Shown here: piece after piece, positions 8,373-16,395 of the stretch
How positions within the stretch are numbered: position 1 is the first letter of the stretch
Layout: every line of letters starts with the position of its first letter
Source: Pseudomonas nitroreducens TX1
Lineage (GTDB): Bacteria; Pseudomonadota; Gammaproteobacteria; Pseudomonadales; Pseudomonadaceae
Direction of reading: 5' to 3'
Length of the DNA stretch: 64,000 bases
NCBI RefSeq assembly: GCF_000313755.1
Contig: NZ_AMZB01000115.1
Location: 32,896 to 96,895, forward strand
Notes under the pieces: model-generated
The model's input: the letters and a program-made list of their open reading frames with translations, nothing else
What the model was told of the DNA's origin: nothing
Database searches by the model: none
Program-made: the position numbers and the translations under genes

Positions 8373-9149
8373 ATGAAGAGATTGGCGAAACACCTTGCCG
8401 CGCTCGCCATCGGCCTCTGCGCGCTCAATAGCGCCGCATCGGCCGAGGAACTGGATGTCATGACCTCCGGCGGATTCACCGCGGCCTTCAAACAGTTGAG
8501 CGCGACCTTCGCCGAGCGTAGCGGCGACACGATCCATACGGTGCTTGGCCCGTCCATGGGGCAGGCCCGCGAGGCCATACCCAAGCGGCTCGCGCGGGGC
8601 GAGAACGCCGATGTGGTGATCATGGTGGGCTATGCGCTGGATGAGCTGATCCGCCAGGGCAGGGTCGACCCGGCTTCCAGGGTCGAACTGGCGGATTCGC
8701 GCATCGGCATGGTGGTGAGGCAGGGGGCTGCCAAGCCGGACATCGGCTCCGAAGACGCGTTCAGAAAGACCCTGCTCGATGCCAGGTCGCTTGCCTACTC
8801 CGACAGCGCCAGCGGGATGTACATCCAGAACGAGCTGTTCCGCAAACTGGGTGTGCAGCAGTCGGTAGCCTCGAAGGCCCGTATGATCGAGCGGATACCG
8901 GTGGCTTCGGTGGTGGCCTCGGGGCAATACGAGATCGGCTTCCAGCAGGTGGCCGAACTGCTGCCCGTCTCCGGGGTGACGTTCGTCGGCAGGATTCCGG
9001 AAAGCCTGCAGTCCATCACCCGTTACTCCGCCGGCATTGTGCGCAACGCCAGGCATCCGGAGCAGGCCAGGGCGCTGCTGGCCTACCTGTCCTCGCCGGC
9101 TGCGCAGCCGGTGATCCAGTCGAGCGGGCTGGACTCAATCCCCCGCTGA
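8373..9149 (+). CDS. ais: Probable aconitate isomerase (ModA-like periplasmic fold)
   Basis: The 258-residue protein has a Sec signal peptide (cleavage near ASAEE, residue about 24) and a molybdate-binding-protein-like fold: 'LDVMTSGGFTAAFKQL', 'RGENADVVIMVG', 'LAYSDSASGMYIQNELFRKLG', 'YEIGFQQVAELL'. A plain ABC uptake role is unlikely because no permease or ATPase is adjacent. From what I recall of the literature, aconitate isomerase of Pseudomonas sp. WU-0701 is a periplasmic protein of this length and fold, and is needed for trans-aconitate use. It interconverts cis- and trans-aconitate. The fit with the upstream tricarboxylate symporter is close. Its 3' end overlaps the convergent LysR gene by 15 bp. 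Fold is firm; the enzyme name is inference from family and context. Confidence 0.68.
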   Translation: MKRLAKHLAALAIGLCALNSAASAEELDVMTSGGFTAAFKQLSATFAERSGDTIHTVLGPSMGQAREAIPKRLARGENADVVIMVGYALDELIRQGRVDPASRVELADSRIGMVVRQGAAKPDIGSEDAFRKTLLDARSLAYSDSASGMYIQNELFRKLGVQQSVASKARMIERIPVASVVASGQYEIGFQQVAELLPVSGVTFVGRIPESLQSITRYSAGIVRNARHPEQARALLAYLSSPAAQPVIQSSGLDSIPR

Positions 9150-10043
9150 CTGCACCGGCATGTCCCTGACCAGCCGCTCCAACTCCAGTGCCGCGGGCGT
9201 CAGCGCGCGTCCGCGGCACTTGATCAGGCCGACGTTGCGCACCACCTGCGGCTCCTCCAACGGCACGGCGGTGAGCAGCGGGTGATGCGTCCGCGGCATG
9301 GCGATCGACGGCACCGCCGCAACGCCCAGTCCGGCCTCGACCAGGCCGATGGCCGTGGTCACATGCCGCGTTTCGCAGATGCTTTGCCGGGTTGGGTGCA
9401 GGCGCTTCAGGGCCTGGCTCAGGATCAGGCGATTACCCGACGTCTTGTCCAGCGAGATGTAGTCGTGCTCGTACATCTGGCTCCAGGTCACCGAAGGCCG
9501 GTTGGCCAAGGGGTGGTCGCGCCGGCAGGCCATCACATAGCGCTCTTCGAGCAGCAGCTCGAAGGTCAGCCCCGGGTCCAGGTGAGCGCTGAAACTGACG
9601 CCGAAGTCGGCTTCGCCGCTGGCCACCGCCGCGTTGACGTCATTGGCGCTGGAGTCCAGCACCATGATCTTGATGCGTGGGTAGAGGCGATGGAATTCGC
9701 TCACCACCTGGGGCATGAAGTAATAGGCCGCCGAGGGCACGCAGGCGATGGTGACGCGCTCGGTCCTGCTCGAAGCGACCTCGGCGATGCTCATCAAGGC
9801 ACTGTCCAGGTGATCGAGCACCCGCTCGACTTCCGGCAGGAAGGCGCGACCGACCGGGGTGAGGCTCACCTTGCGGGTCGTGCGCTCGAACAGCCGCACG
9901 TTCAACGCCGATTCGAGTTTCTCGATGCGCCGGCTGAGCGCGGGCTGGGTAATCTTCACAGCCTCGGCCGCCTTGCGGAAGCTGCCTTTCTCGACGACGG
10001 CACGGAAGGCTTGAAGGTCGTCCAGGTCGAAATTGATGCTCAT
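9135..10043 (-). CDS. LysR family regulator of the tricarboxylate/aconitate module
   Basis: The 302-residue LysR protein has an N-terminal winged helix with the signature 'FRKAAEAVKITQPALSRRIEKLE' (residues about 22-44) and a C-terminal periplasmic-binding-like effector domain ('RVTIACVPSAAYYFMPQVVSEF', 'GLVEAGLGVAAVPSIAMPR'). It is convergent with the probable ais gene. Its own upstream region carries the ATTGAT-N11-ATCAAT dyad also found in front of the transporter, which suggests that it autoregulates and controls transporter plus isomerase. The likely co-inducer is a tricarboxylate such as trans-aconitate. Confidence 0.9.
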   Translation of the reverse strand: MSINFDLDDLQAFRAVVEKGSFRKAAEAVKITQPALSRRIEKLESALNVRLFERTTRKVSLTPVGRAFLPEVERVLDHLDSALMSIAEVASSRTERVTIACVPSAAYYFMPQVVSEFHRLYPRIKIMVLDSSANDVNAAVASGEADFGVSFSAHLDPGLTFELLLEERYVMACRRDHPLANRPSVTWSQMYEHDYISLDKTSGNRLILSQALKRLHPTRQSICETRHVTTAIGLVEAGLGVAAVPSIAMPRTHHPLLTAVPLEEPQVVRNVGLIKCRGRALTPAALELERLVRDMPVQSAGD

Positions 10044-10055
10044 CGAAATGCCGCG

Positions 10056-10082
10056 CTATTGATAAATGTACGGCATCAATAG
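10056..10082. promoter_or_regulatory. Candidate LysR operator (CTATTGAT-N11-ATCAATAG) in the regulator's own promoter
   Basis: The inverted repeat CTATTGAT (10056-10063) and ATCAATAG (10075-10082), with an 11-bp spacer, starts 13 bp upstream of the LysR start codon. The inner ATTGAT/ATCAAT core and its spacing are identical to the site at 6934-6956. The position so close to the start is typical of an autorepression site. Confidence 0.6.
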
Positions 10083-10165
10083 CATGCCGGGACAAACCAG
10101 GGAAAGCCGTCACCCAACCCACCTTCCCATACGGCGATACCCGCATTGCGAAACCGCTGTAACGG

Positions 10166-10195
10166 CGCGCCGGCGGCCTCCCAGCGGCCGGCGCG
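10166..10195 (-). terminator. GC-rich stem-loop after the ABC ATPase gene
   Basis: CGCGCCGGC at 10166-10174 pairs with GCCGGCGCG at 10187-10195 (9-bp stem, 12-nt loop), six bases past the ATPase stop on the minus strand. No T-run follows, so it may act as a weak or factor-dependent terminator or as an mRNA 3' stabiliser. It separates the ABC operon from the LysR gene, which lies downstream in the same direction. Confidence 0.4.
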
Positions 10196-10201
10196 GCCAG
10201 A

Positions 10202-11257
10202 TCAGGCGCCGAGTACGCGGCAGGCCTGTTCGGGAATGGTCACCGACACGGCCTGGCCCACGCGCAGGCCCATGTCATGGCAGGGCATGCTGAGGGCGGT
10301 CAGCGAGACGCCGGAACACTCGACAGTGGTCTCGATGGTCGCGCCTATGTCGCGGATGAAGGTCACGGTTCCATCCAGGCGATTGGCCGAGGCTACCGGC
10401 TCCGTCGACAGTTGCAGGTCCTCCGGGCGCACCAGCATGCGCACGCTGGACCCAGGCTGGATGCTGGGGCAATGCGCCGCGTTCAGTGCCCCGCCGCCAG
10501 GCAGCCCGACCACTCCGTTGCCCAGCGCGGTCGCGGTGAAGATATTGCCCGAGCCGATGAAGTCGGCGACGAAGGCGTTGGCCGGATTGCGGTAGATCTC
10601 GATCGGCGTGCCGACCTGCTGGATGCGATGTTCACCCAGCACCACCACGACGTCGGCCATGGTCATGGCTTCGCGCTGGTCGTGGGTGACCATGATGGTG
10701 GTGATGTTCAGGCGCTGCTGCAGCTGGCGAATCTCCACCTGCATCGACTCGCGCAGCTTGGCGTCGAGTGCCGACAGCGGCTCGTCGAGCAGCAGCAGCT
10801 TGGGGTGCGAGGCGATGGCGCGGGCGATCGCCACGCGCTGGCGCTGGCCGCCGGACAGCTTGGCCACCGGCCGGTCGATCATCTGCTGCAGCTGGATCAG
10901 CTGCAGCAGCTCGACGACGCGCGCCTGCTGCTCGGCCTTGGCGACACCGCGCAGCTTCAGCGGATAGGCGATGTTCTCGCCGACGGTCATGTGCGGGAAC
11001 AGCGCCAGCGACTGGAACACCATGCCGAAGTTGCGCTGGTGCGCCGGGATGCGGCTGATGTCCTCGCCGTCCAGGAGTATCTCGCCGCCGCTGAGGCTTT
11101 CCAGGCCGGCGATCATGCGAAGCAGCGTGGTCTTGCCGCAGCCGGAGGGGCCAAGGAAGCAGACCAGCTTGCCCTGCGGCAGGTGCAGGTTCACGTCCTT
11201 CACGGCGCAGGCGGTGCCGTAGTGCTTCTCGACGTTTTGCAGTTTCAATCCATTCAT
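10202..11257 (-). CDS. ABC transporter ATP-binding protein (PotA/spermidine-putrescine type)
   Basis: The 351-residue ATPase has Walker A 'GPSGCGKT', Q-loop 'GMVFQSLALFPHM', ABC signature 'LSGGQRQR', Walker B 'LLLLDEPLSALD' and switch 'VTHDQ'. A C-terminal TOBE domain (from about residue 275) includes 'VRPEDLQL'. This layout is that of the CUT1/PotA subgroup that drives import of polyamines, opines or similar cations. The start is ATG 11257; the frame is open farther upstream, but those residues are antisense-like Arg/Pro-rich text inside the preceding permease gene. It is last in the operon SBP-permease-permease-ATPase. Confidence 0.9.
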   Translation of the reverse strand: MNGLKLQNVEKHYGTACAVKDVNLHLPQGKLVCFLGPSGCGKTTLLRMIAGLESLSGGEILLDGEDISRIPAHQRNFGMVFQSLALFPHMTVGENIAYPLKLRGVAKAEQQARVVELLQLIQLQQMIDRPVAKLSGGQRQRVAIARAIASHPKLLLLDEPLSALDAKLRESMQVEIRQLQQRLNITTIMVTHDQREAMTMADVVVVLGEHRIQQVGTPIEIYRNPANAFVADFIGSGNIFTATALGNGVVGLPGGGALNAAHCPSIQPGSSVRMLVRPEDLQLSTEPVASANRLDGTVTFIRDIGATIETTVECSGVSLTALSMPCHDMGLRVGQAVSVTIPEQACRVLGA

Positions 11258-11271
11258 TTCTTCACCTCGAA

Positions 11272-12117
11272 TCAGAACGACACGCCACTTTCGCCAACCA
11301 GCTTCTCCAGCGCCCAGATGAGGACGAAGTCGATCAGCACGATCAGCACGGCGAACGAGAACACGGTGGGGTCGAGCGAGGACACGGTGCGGCTGTACAT
11401 CCAGATCGGCACGGTCATCACGTCGATGTTGTAGAGGAAGTAGGTCACGGTGAATTCGTTGAACGAGACGATGAAGGCCAGCAGCATCCCGGCGAGGATG
11501 CCCGAGCGCATCAGCGGCACGACCACGTCGACGATGGCGCGCAGCGGCGCGGCGCCGAGCATCTGCGCGGCTTCCTCGACCTCGCTGCCGATGGCGACCA
11601 TGGCCGCCGTGCAGTTTTTCACCACGAAGGGCAGGGCGAGGATCACGTGGGCGATGACCAGGCGCGAGGTATCCAGGTGCAGCGGCAGGCTGTCGAACAC
11701 CAGCAGCAGGGCCAGGCCGAGCACGACCATGGGGAACACCAGCGGCAGCGACATCAGTTGCAGGGCGACGGCCTTGCCGCGGAACTCGCAACGGGTCAGC
11801 GCGTAGGCGGCGGGGACCGCGACCAGGGTGGCGAGGACCATGGTCAGACAGGACACCAGCAGGCTGGTAGTCAGCGCCTTGCCCAGGCTGAGCACGTCGC
11901 TGGCATCGGGCGAGACGAAGGTGTGCCAGGCCGCCTGATACCACTGCAGGCTGTAGCTGCTGGGCGGGAAGTCGAGGTTCGCCGCGCCGCTGAAGGACAT
12001 CACGATCATGGTCAGGATCGGCAGCACGGCGAGCAGCAGGATGATGCCGGAGAGCACCAGGGCGAAGCGGCCGGTGTCGCCCGGCAGGGTGGGTTGGCGA
12101 GGGGACAGGTTGCTCAT
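11272..12117 (-). CDS. ABC transporter permease (PotC type)
   Basis: This 281-residue inner-membrane protein has six predicted helices and the EAA loop 'EEAAQMLGAAPLRAIVDVVVPLM' (near residues 188-210), which contacts the ATPase. It belongs to the second permease type of polyamine/opine importers. The ATG overlaps the stop of the upstream permease (ATGA), so the two subunits are co-translated. The ATPase gene starts 14 bp downstream. Confidence 0.9.
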   Translation of the reverse strand: MSNLSPRQPTLPGDTGRFALVLSGIILLLAVLPILTMIVMSFSGAANLDFPPSSYSLQWYQAAWHTFVSPDASDVLSLGKALTTSLLVSCLTMVLATLVAVPAAYALTRCEFRGKAVALQLMSLPLVFPMVVLGLALLLVFDSLPLHLDTSRLVIAHVILALPFVVKNCTAAMVAIGSEVEEAAQMLGAAPLRAIVDVVVPLMRSGILAGMLLAFIVSFNEFTVTYFLYNIDVMTVPIWMYSRTVSSLDPTVFSFAVLIVLIDFVLIWALEKLVGESGVSF

Positions 12118-13022
12118 TGCGAGGCCTCCAGGATGCGTCGGCGACGGCCGGTGACGACTTCCGACAGGGTCATGATGGCCAGGGTGGTGACGATCAGCAC
12201 CACGCCGGCGGCGGAGGCGGCCGGCCAGTTCATCAGCGGGGCGATCTGGTCATGCACCATCACCGCGAGCATCGGCACGCGGCGGCCGCCCAGCAGCAGC
12301 GGGACCACGAAGCTGCTGGCGTTGTAGGCGAACACCAGGGTGGCGCCGGTGAGAATGCCGGGCAGGCTCATGGGCAGCACCACCTGGCGGAACACCTGGA
12401 AGCGACTCGCGCCGAGGGTCGCTGCCGCTTCCTCGTAGCTGCGCGAGATGCCGCGCATGGCGCTGGCAATCGGCAGCACGGCGAGCGGGAATGCGGTCTG
12501 CACCAGCCCCATCAGTACGCCGTTCTGGTTGTACAGCAGCATCACCGGGCGCTTGATCAGGCCCAGGGCCAGCAAGGCTTTGTTGAGCATGCCTGCCGGG
12601 CCGAGGATCACCAGCCAGCCGTAGCTCTGCAGCAGCAGGTTGACCAGCAGCGGCAGCAGCACGGCGGCGAGGAAGATCCGCCGCAGCAGGGGCGATTGCA
12701 GGCGCGACATGCTGTAGCCGACCGGGATGGCCAGCAGCACGGCGATCAACGCACTGAAGAAGGCCAGGCGCAGCGTCAGCAACAGCGATTTGAGGTAGTA
12801 GGGCTGCAGCAGCTGGGCATAGCTGGCCAGGCTGAAGCCGCTCCACTCGGCGCCTTTCTCGCCGACGCTCATGCGTACCACCAGCAGGCTGGCGGCGATG
12901 AGCACGATGAGGAAACACAGGGACGGCGTGAGGAAAAGCCAGGCACGCGCCGTCGGTGAAATCGCCCGGGCCGGGCGCAGGGGCGCCACGCCGACCGGGC
13001 GGGTCGGATTGCTCGATTGCAT
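12114..13022 (-). CDS. ABC transporter permease (PotB type)
   Basis: The 302-residue inner-membrane protein has six helices and the EAA loop 'YEEAAATLGASRFQVFRQVVLPMSLPG'. It is the first permease of the polyamine/opine-type importer. I prefer ATG 13022 (MQSSNPTRPVGV...) to the GTG at 13088: the upstream start has no ribosome site and would extend into a hairpin region. A GAGAGA sequence lies a few bases before the chosen start. It is translationally coupled to the next permease. Confidence 0.87.
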   Translation of the reverse strand: MQSSNPTRPVGVAPLRPARAISPTARAWLFLTPSLCFLIVLIAASLLVVRMSVGEKGAEWSGFSLASYAQLLQPYYLKSLLLTLRLAFFSALIAVLLAIPVGYSMSRLQSPLLRRIFLAAVLLPLLVNLLLQSYGWLVILGPAGMLNKALLALGLIKRPVMLLYNQNGVLMGLVQTAFPLAVLPIASAMRGISRSYEEAAATLGASRFQVFRQVVLPMSLPGILTGATLVFAYNASSFVVPLLLGGRRVPMLAVMVHDQIAPLMNWPAASAAGVVLIVTTLAIMTLSEVVTGRRRRILEASQ

Positions 13023-13095
13023 ATCGCGTCTCTCGTCAGAACGGAGGATGTCCGCATCGCGCGCAGGTGGTTCCGGCCACTTGCGCACGAATGTT

Positions 13096-13117
13096 CATGG
13101 TCGCCGTGGCGACCATG
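13096..13117 (-). other. Strong stem-loop between solute-binding-protein gene and permease gene
   Basis: CATGGTCGCC (13096-13105) pairs with GGCGACCATG (13108-13117), leaving only GT between the arms. It lies just past the stop of the binding-protein gene and upstream of the permease. In importer operons such intercistronic hairpins commonly raise the level of the binding protein over the membrane subunits by mRNA stabilisation or partial termination. That role is inferred here. Confidence 0.45.
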
Positions 13118-13123
13118 GCTGCA

Positions 13124-14227
13124 TCAGGAAGAGAAGATTTCCGTGTAGCGGCGGATCCACTGGTCGTGGACGGTGGAGAGGAAGGCGTTGTCGTGCATGA
13201 TCGCCTTCTCTGCGATCTGCTCCGGGGTGAGGATGTACGGGCTTTTGCGCGCTTCGGCGGAGATGATCGCCTTGGCGTTGACCGGGCCGTTGAAGATGTC
13301 CTCGGCCATCTTGCCCTGCACGTGGGGGTCGAGGGAGTGGTCGATGAAGGCGTGGGCCAGGTCGGTGTCGCCCGGACGGTTCTTGGGCAGCACCGACAGC
13401 ATCAGGTCGGTGTAGAAGCCTTCCTTCATGCCGAAGGTGGCGCCCAGGCCGTAGTTGGGGTCGCGGATCTGCTTGGGAAAGAACGCCGGCGCGTAGAGGC
13501 CGCCGATATCCAGCGAGCCGGTGCGGAACAGCTCGGCGATCTGGTTGGGGTTCTCGCCCAGGGTCATCACCCGGTCCTTGAGCTCTTCGAGCTTCTTGAA
13601 GCCGGGCTCGATATTGTGTTCGTCACCGCCGGCCAGCTTGGCGGCGATGATGATCAGGTCCATGGCCTCGGTCCAGTTCGGCGGCGGCAGGAACAGGCGC
13701 CCGGCGTAGTTCTCATCCCACAGGGCCGCGTAGCTGTCGGGCACGTCCTTCACCGTGCGCGTGCTGTACACCAGGCTGTTGCACCACAGCAGGTAGCCGA
13801 TGCCGTGGCCGTCGGCGCCGGTCTGGTACTTCGCCGGTACGTCCTTGAGGTTGGGGAGGCGGTTGAGGTCGGGTTTCTCCAGCAGCCCGGCGCTGGCCAG
13901 GCCCTCGGCGCCGACGCCGGCCAGGGTGATGACGTCGTACTGCGGGCGGTCGCCGCCGGCCTTGAGCTTGGCGACCATCTCCGAGGTGCTGCCGGTACGG
14001 TCGGCGATCACCTTGGCGCCAGTCTTGGCCTCGAAGGTCGCGGCGATATTGCGCAGCGCCGCAAGGCCAGTGTCGTCGGACCAGGTGAGCAGGCGCAGGG
14101 TCTTGCCCTGGAAGCGGTTGTCGCTGGCGCTGGCCCGGATGAAGGGCATGGACAGGGCAGCCGCGGCCACCGAGGCAGCGCCTACCGTTTTGATGAATTG
14201 TCTTCTGCTGAAATCACGCTCGCCCAT
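13124..14227 (-). CDS. ABC transporter periplasmic binding protein, Tat-exported (polyamine/opine type)
   Basis: The 367-residue protein has a twin-arginine signal, 'SRRQFIKTVGAASVAAAALSMPF', so it is probably folded before export. The mature part resembles PotD/PotF-like solute-binding proteins ('LRLLTWSDDTGLAALRNIAATFEAKTG', 'YDVITLAGVGAEGLASAGLL', 'GIGYLLWCNSLVYSTRTVKD', 'ETNPNQIA'-like helices in the C lobe). A GGAG site precedes the ATG by 6 nt. It is the first gene of the importer operon and lies downstream of the AruI-like decarboxylase gene, separated by a terminator. The substrate may be an arginine-related compound; this is inferred from the neighbour only. Confidence 0.85.
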   Translation of the reverse strand: MGERDFSRRQFIKTVGAASVAAAALSMPFIRASASDNRFQGKTLRLLTWSDDTGLAALRNIAATFEAKTGAKVIADRTGSTSEMVAKLKAGGDRPQYDVITLAGVGAEGLASAGLLEKPDLNRLPNLKDVPAKYQTGADGHGIGYLLWCNSLVYSTRTVKDVPDSYAALWDENYAGRLFLPPPNWTEAMDLIIIAAKLAGGDEHNIEPGFKKLEELKDRVMTLGENPNQIAELFRTGSLDIGGLYAPAFFPKQIRDPNYGLGATFGMKEGFYTDLMLSVLPKNRPGDTDLAHAFIDHSLDPHVQGKMAEDIFNGPVNAKAIISAEARKSPYILTPEQIAEKAIMHDNAFLSTVHDQWIRRYTEIFSS

Positions 14228-14499
14228 CTGGGACTCCTTTGCTCTTATCGCTTTTGTTTAGGAAGGTCACGGGTGTGCTGCGGGAGGTCAGGGCTGTCGA
14301 CCCTCCGCCTGCCGGATACGCCTGGCGGCCCCGGAATCCGGAGGGCGCAGGCTGTTCGGCGGGGTCATCCTGCGACCTCGGCGGAGTGCCAACAATCGAA
14401 AAAATGTCATCGAAGCCATGTCTTGCATGCATGGCTGGCGTGCGCCCATGCGAGGGCTGCAGACCTTCCCTGAAAGGCCTGCAACAGAGTGGCTCAACG

Positions 14500-14531
14500 A
14501 AAAAAAAAGACGCGCCGTGGAATCGGCGCGT
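14500..14531 (-). terminator. Rho-independent terminator of the decarboxylase gene
   Basis: The arms ACGCGCCG (14510-14517) and CGGCGCGT (14524-14531) form an 8-bp stem with a 6-nt loop. On the minus strand the stem is followed by a run of nine T (complement of 14500-14508). It lies 60 bp beyond the decarboxylase stop. The remainder of 14228-14590 shows no gene; it contains the promoter region for the ABC operon. Confidence 0.8.
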
Positions 14532-14590
14532 GGCGGGAACGTTTCCCGGAAGGACCCCTGCCGCCCGGGTGCGGCAGGGAGAGTGAGGTG

Positions 14591-16213
14591 TCAGTCCTGG
14601 CTGCTCATCCATGAGGCCTGGTCGATCTCGATCAGGGTGGGCAGTGAGCAGGCGCTGGCTTCGCGCAACGCGGCTCGCAGTGCCGCTTCGTCGCTGGCGC
14701 AGTGGGCCTTGCAGCCCAGCGCCCTGGCGGCGCCGATGAAGTCGGGTGTGTAGATGTCGACGCCGACCGGCTCGATGTCGCGGTTGACCATGTAGCGCTT
14801 GATTTCCTCGTAGCCGTGGTTGTTCCACAGCAGGACGATCAGCGGTACGTGCGCTTCCACCGCGCTGGCCAGTTCCGGCAAGGTGAACTGCAGCCCGCCG
14901 TCGCCGATCAGGCACAGCACCGGGCGTCGCGTGGCGTCGCCCAGCCAGGCGCCGATGGCGGCCGGCAATGCATATCCGAGGGTGCCGTAGCCGGTCGAGG
15001 AATTGAACCAGCGTCGCGGCTTTTCAAGGTCCAGGGTCAGGTTGCCGGTGTACACCGGTTGGGTCGAATCGCCGACCAGTGCCGCGTCGGGCAGCTCCTC
15101 CAGCGCAACGCGCAGGAAACGGGTCTGGGCGCGCAGGTTGTCGTCCAGGGAGGCCAGCACCGCTTCGCGCAGGCGGCCGGCGCGGCGGCTGCCCCATTGC
15201 TCCGTATCGACCGCCAGGGCCCGGCTTTCCAGGGCGCCGAGCAGGGCGTCCAGGGCCAGCCCCGCATCGGCCACCAGCGCGGCTCGCGGCGGGTAGTTGC
15301 GCACGGTCTGGTCGGGATCGATATCGATGCGCAGCAGCGCGCCTGGGATCTTGAACCCGTCGGCAAAGGTCACGTCGTAGTCGGTTTCGCCGAGCTCGGT
15401 GCCGACCGCGAGCACCACGTCGGCCTCATTGACCAGTTCGCGGGTGGCGTCGGTGGACTGCGTCGAGCCGATCAGCAGGGGATGCTGCGAGGGCAGCAGG
15501 CCCTTGGCATTGATCGTCAGCGCCACCGGCGCCTGCAGGCGCTCGGCCAGTCGCTGCAGGGCCGGTCCGGCATCGACGGCGCCGCCGCCGGCGAGGATCA
15601 GCGGGCGTCGCGCGCTTGCGAGCAGGCCAGCCATTTCGGTTACCGCCTCCGGCGCTGCGCCGGCGCGGGATACCCGGATCGGTTGGCTCGACAGCAGCGC
15701 GTCGGCGTCTTCCACCAGCACGTCGAGGGGAATCTCGATATGCACCGGACGCGGCCGGCCAGCCTGGAACAGGGCAAAGGCGCGGGCCAGCACGGCCGGC
15801 AGTTCAGCGGCCGACATCAGGGTGTGGGAGAAGGCGCTGCAACCGGCGACCAGGCTGCTCTGCGAGGGCAGCTCGTGCAGCTTGCCGCGACCACCGCCGA
15901 GCTGGCTGCGCGCCTGCACGCTGGAGATCACCAGCATGGGAATCGAGTCCGCGTAGGCCTGGGCCATGGCCGTGGCGATGTTGGTCATGCCCGGGCCGGT
16001 GATGATGAAGCACACGCCGGGCTTGCCGCTGGTGCGCGCATAGCCGTCGGCCATGAAGCCGGCGCCTTGTTCGTGGCGCGGCGTGACGTGGCGGATCTTC
16101 GAGCGGGCGAGCCCGCGATAGAGCTCCACGGTATGCACGCCGGGGATGCCGAACACCTGCTCGACGCCGTAGCCTTCGAGCAATTTCACCAATACTTCGC
16201 CGCATGTGGCCAT
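14591..16213 (-). CDS. aruI: 5-guanidino-2-oxopentanoate decarboxylase (ThDP-dependent)
   Basis: The 540-residue thiamine-diphosphate enzyme of the acetolactate-synthase superfamily decarboxylates 2-ketoarginine to 4-guanidinobutanal in the arginine transaminase pathway. The N-terminus 'TCGEVLVKLLEGYGVEQVFGIPGVHTVELYRGL' matches the AruI family, including the catalytic-Glu region 'PRHEQGAGFMADGYAR'. The ThDP/Mg motif begins at 'GDGGLQFTLPELASAVEAHVPLIVLLWNN'. I chose ATG 16213 because AAGGA lies 8 nt upstream; the ATG at 16222 sits directly on the ribosome site. No aruH transaminase gene is adjacent. A LysR gene diverges from it with a clear dyad between them. Confidence 0.85.
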   Translation of the reverse strand: MATCGEVLVKLLEGYGVEQVFGIPGVHTVELYRGLARSKIRHVTPRHEQGAGFMADGYARTSGKPGVCFIITGPGMTNIATAMAQAYADSIPMLVISSVQARSQLGGGRGKLHELPSQSSLVAGCSAFSHTLMSAAELPAVLARAFALFQAGRPRPVHIEIPLDVLVEDADALLSSQPIRVSRAGAAPEAVTEMAGLLASARRPLILAGGGAVDAGPALQRLAERLQAPVALTINAKGLLPSQHPLLIGSTQSTDATRELVNEADVVLAVGTELGETDYDVTFADGFKIPGALLRIDIDPDQTVRNYPPRAALVADAGLALDALLGALESRALAVDTEQWGSRRAGRLREAVLASLDDNLRAQTRFLRVALEELPDAALVGDSTQPVYTGNLTLDLEKPRRWFNSSTGYGTLGYALPAAIGAWLGDATRRPVLCLIGDGGLQFTLPELASAVEAHVPLIVLLWNNHGYEEIKRYMVNRDIEPVGVDIYTPDFIGAARALGCKAHCASDEAALRAALREASACSLPTLIEIDQASWMSSQD

Positions 16214-16340
16214 GGACTTCATCCTTATTGTGGGTCGTCGGTCCGGCGCGTCATCGCGGTGTCTCCACCTGGAAAACCGGGCGGCAGGCAGAGGCGGGAG
16301 CGCGCGGGGAGAGGGCATTGGACCTGTCGGGCGAGGGCGC

Positions 16341-16360
16341 TGACAAACCAAAATTTGTCA
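16341..16360. promoter_or_regulatory. Candidate LysR operator (TGACAAA-N6-TTTGTCA)
   Basis: A perfect 7-bp inverted repeat with a 6-bp spacer sits in the 180-bp divergent region between the decarboxylase and LysR genes, 36 bp before the LysR start. Its position and symmetry fit the recognition site of the adjacent GcvA-like LysR protein controlling both genes. Confidence 0.6.
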
Positions 16361-16395
16361 TACTAGGCATGTCTTCACCTCATGCCTGAGCCCCG

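Noticed and set aside
11258..11944. N-terminal 229-codon extension of the ABC ATPase frame at 10202-11257
   Set aside because: It reads Arg/Pro/Gly-rich text antiphase to the PotC-type permease gene. The real ATPase start is ATG 11257, where the protein family begins.
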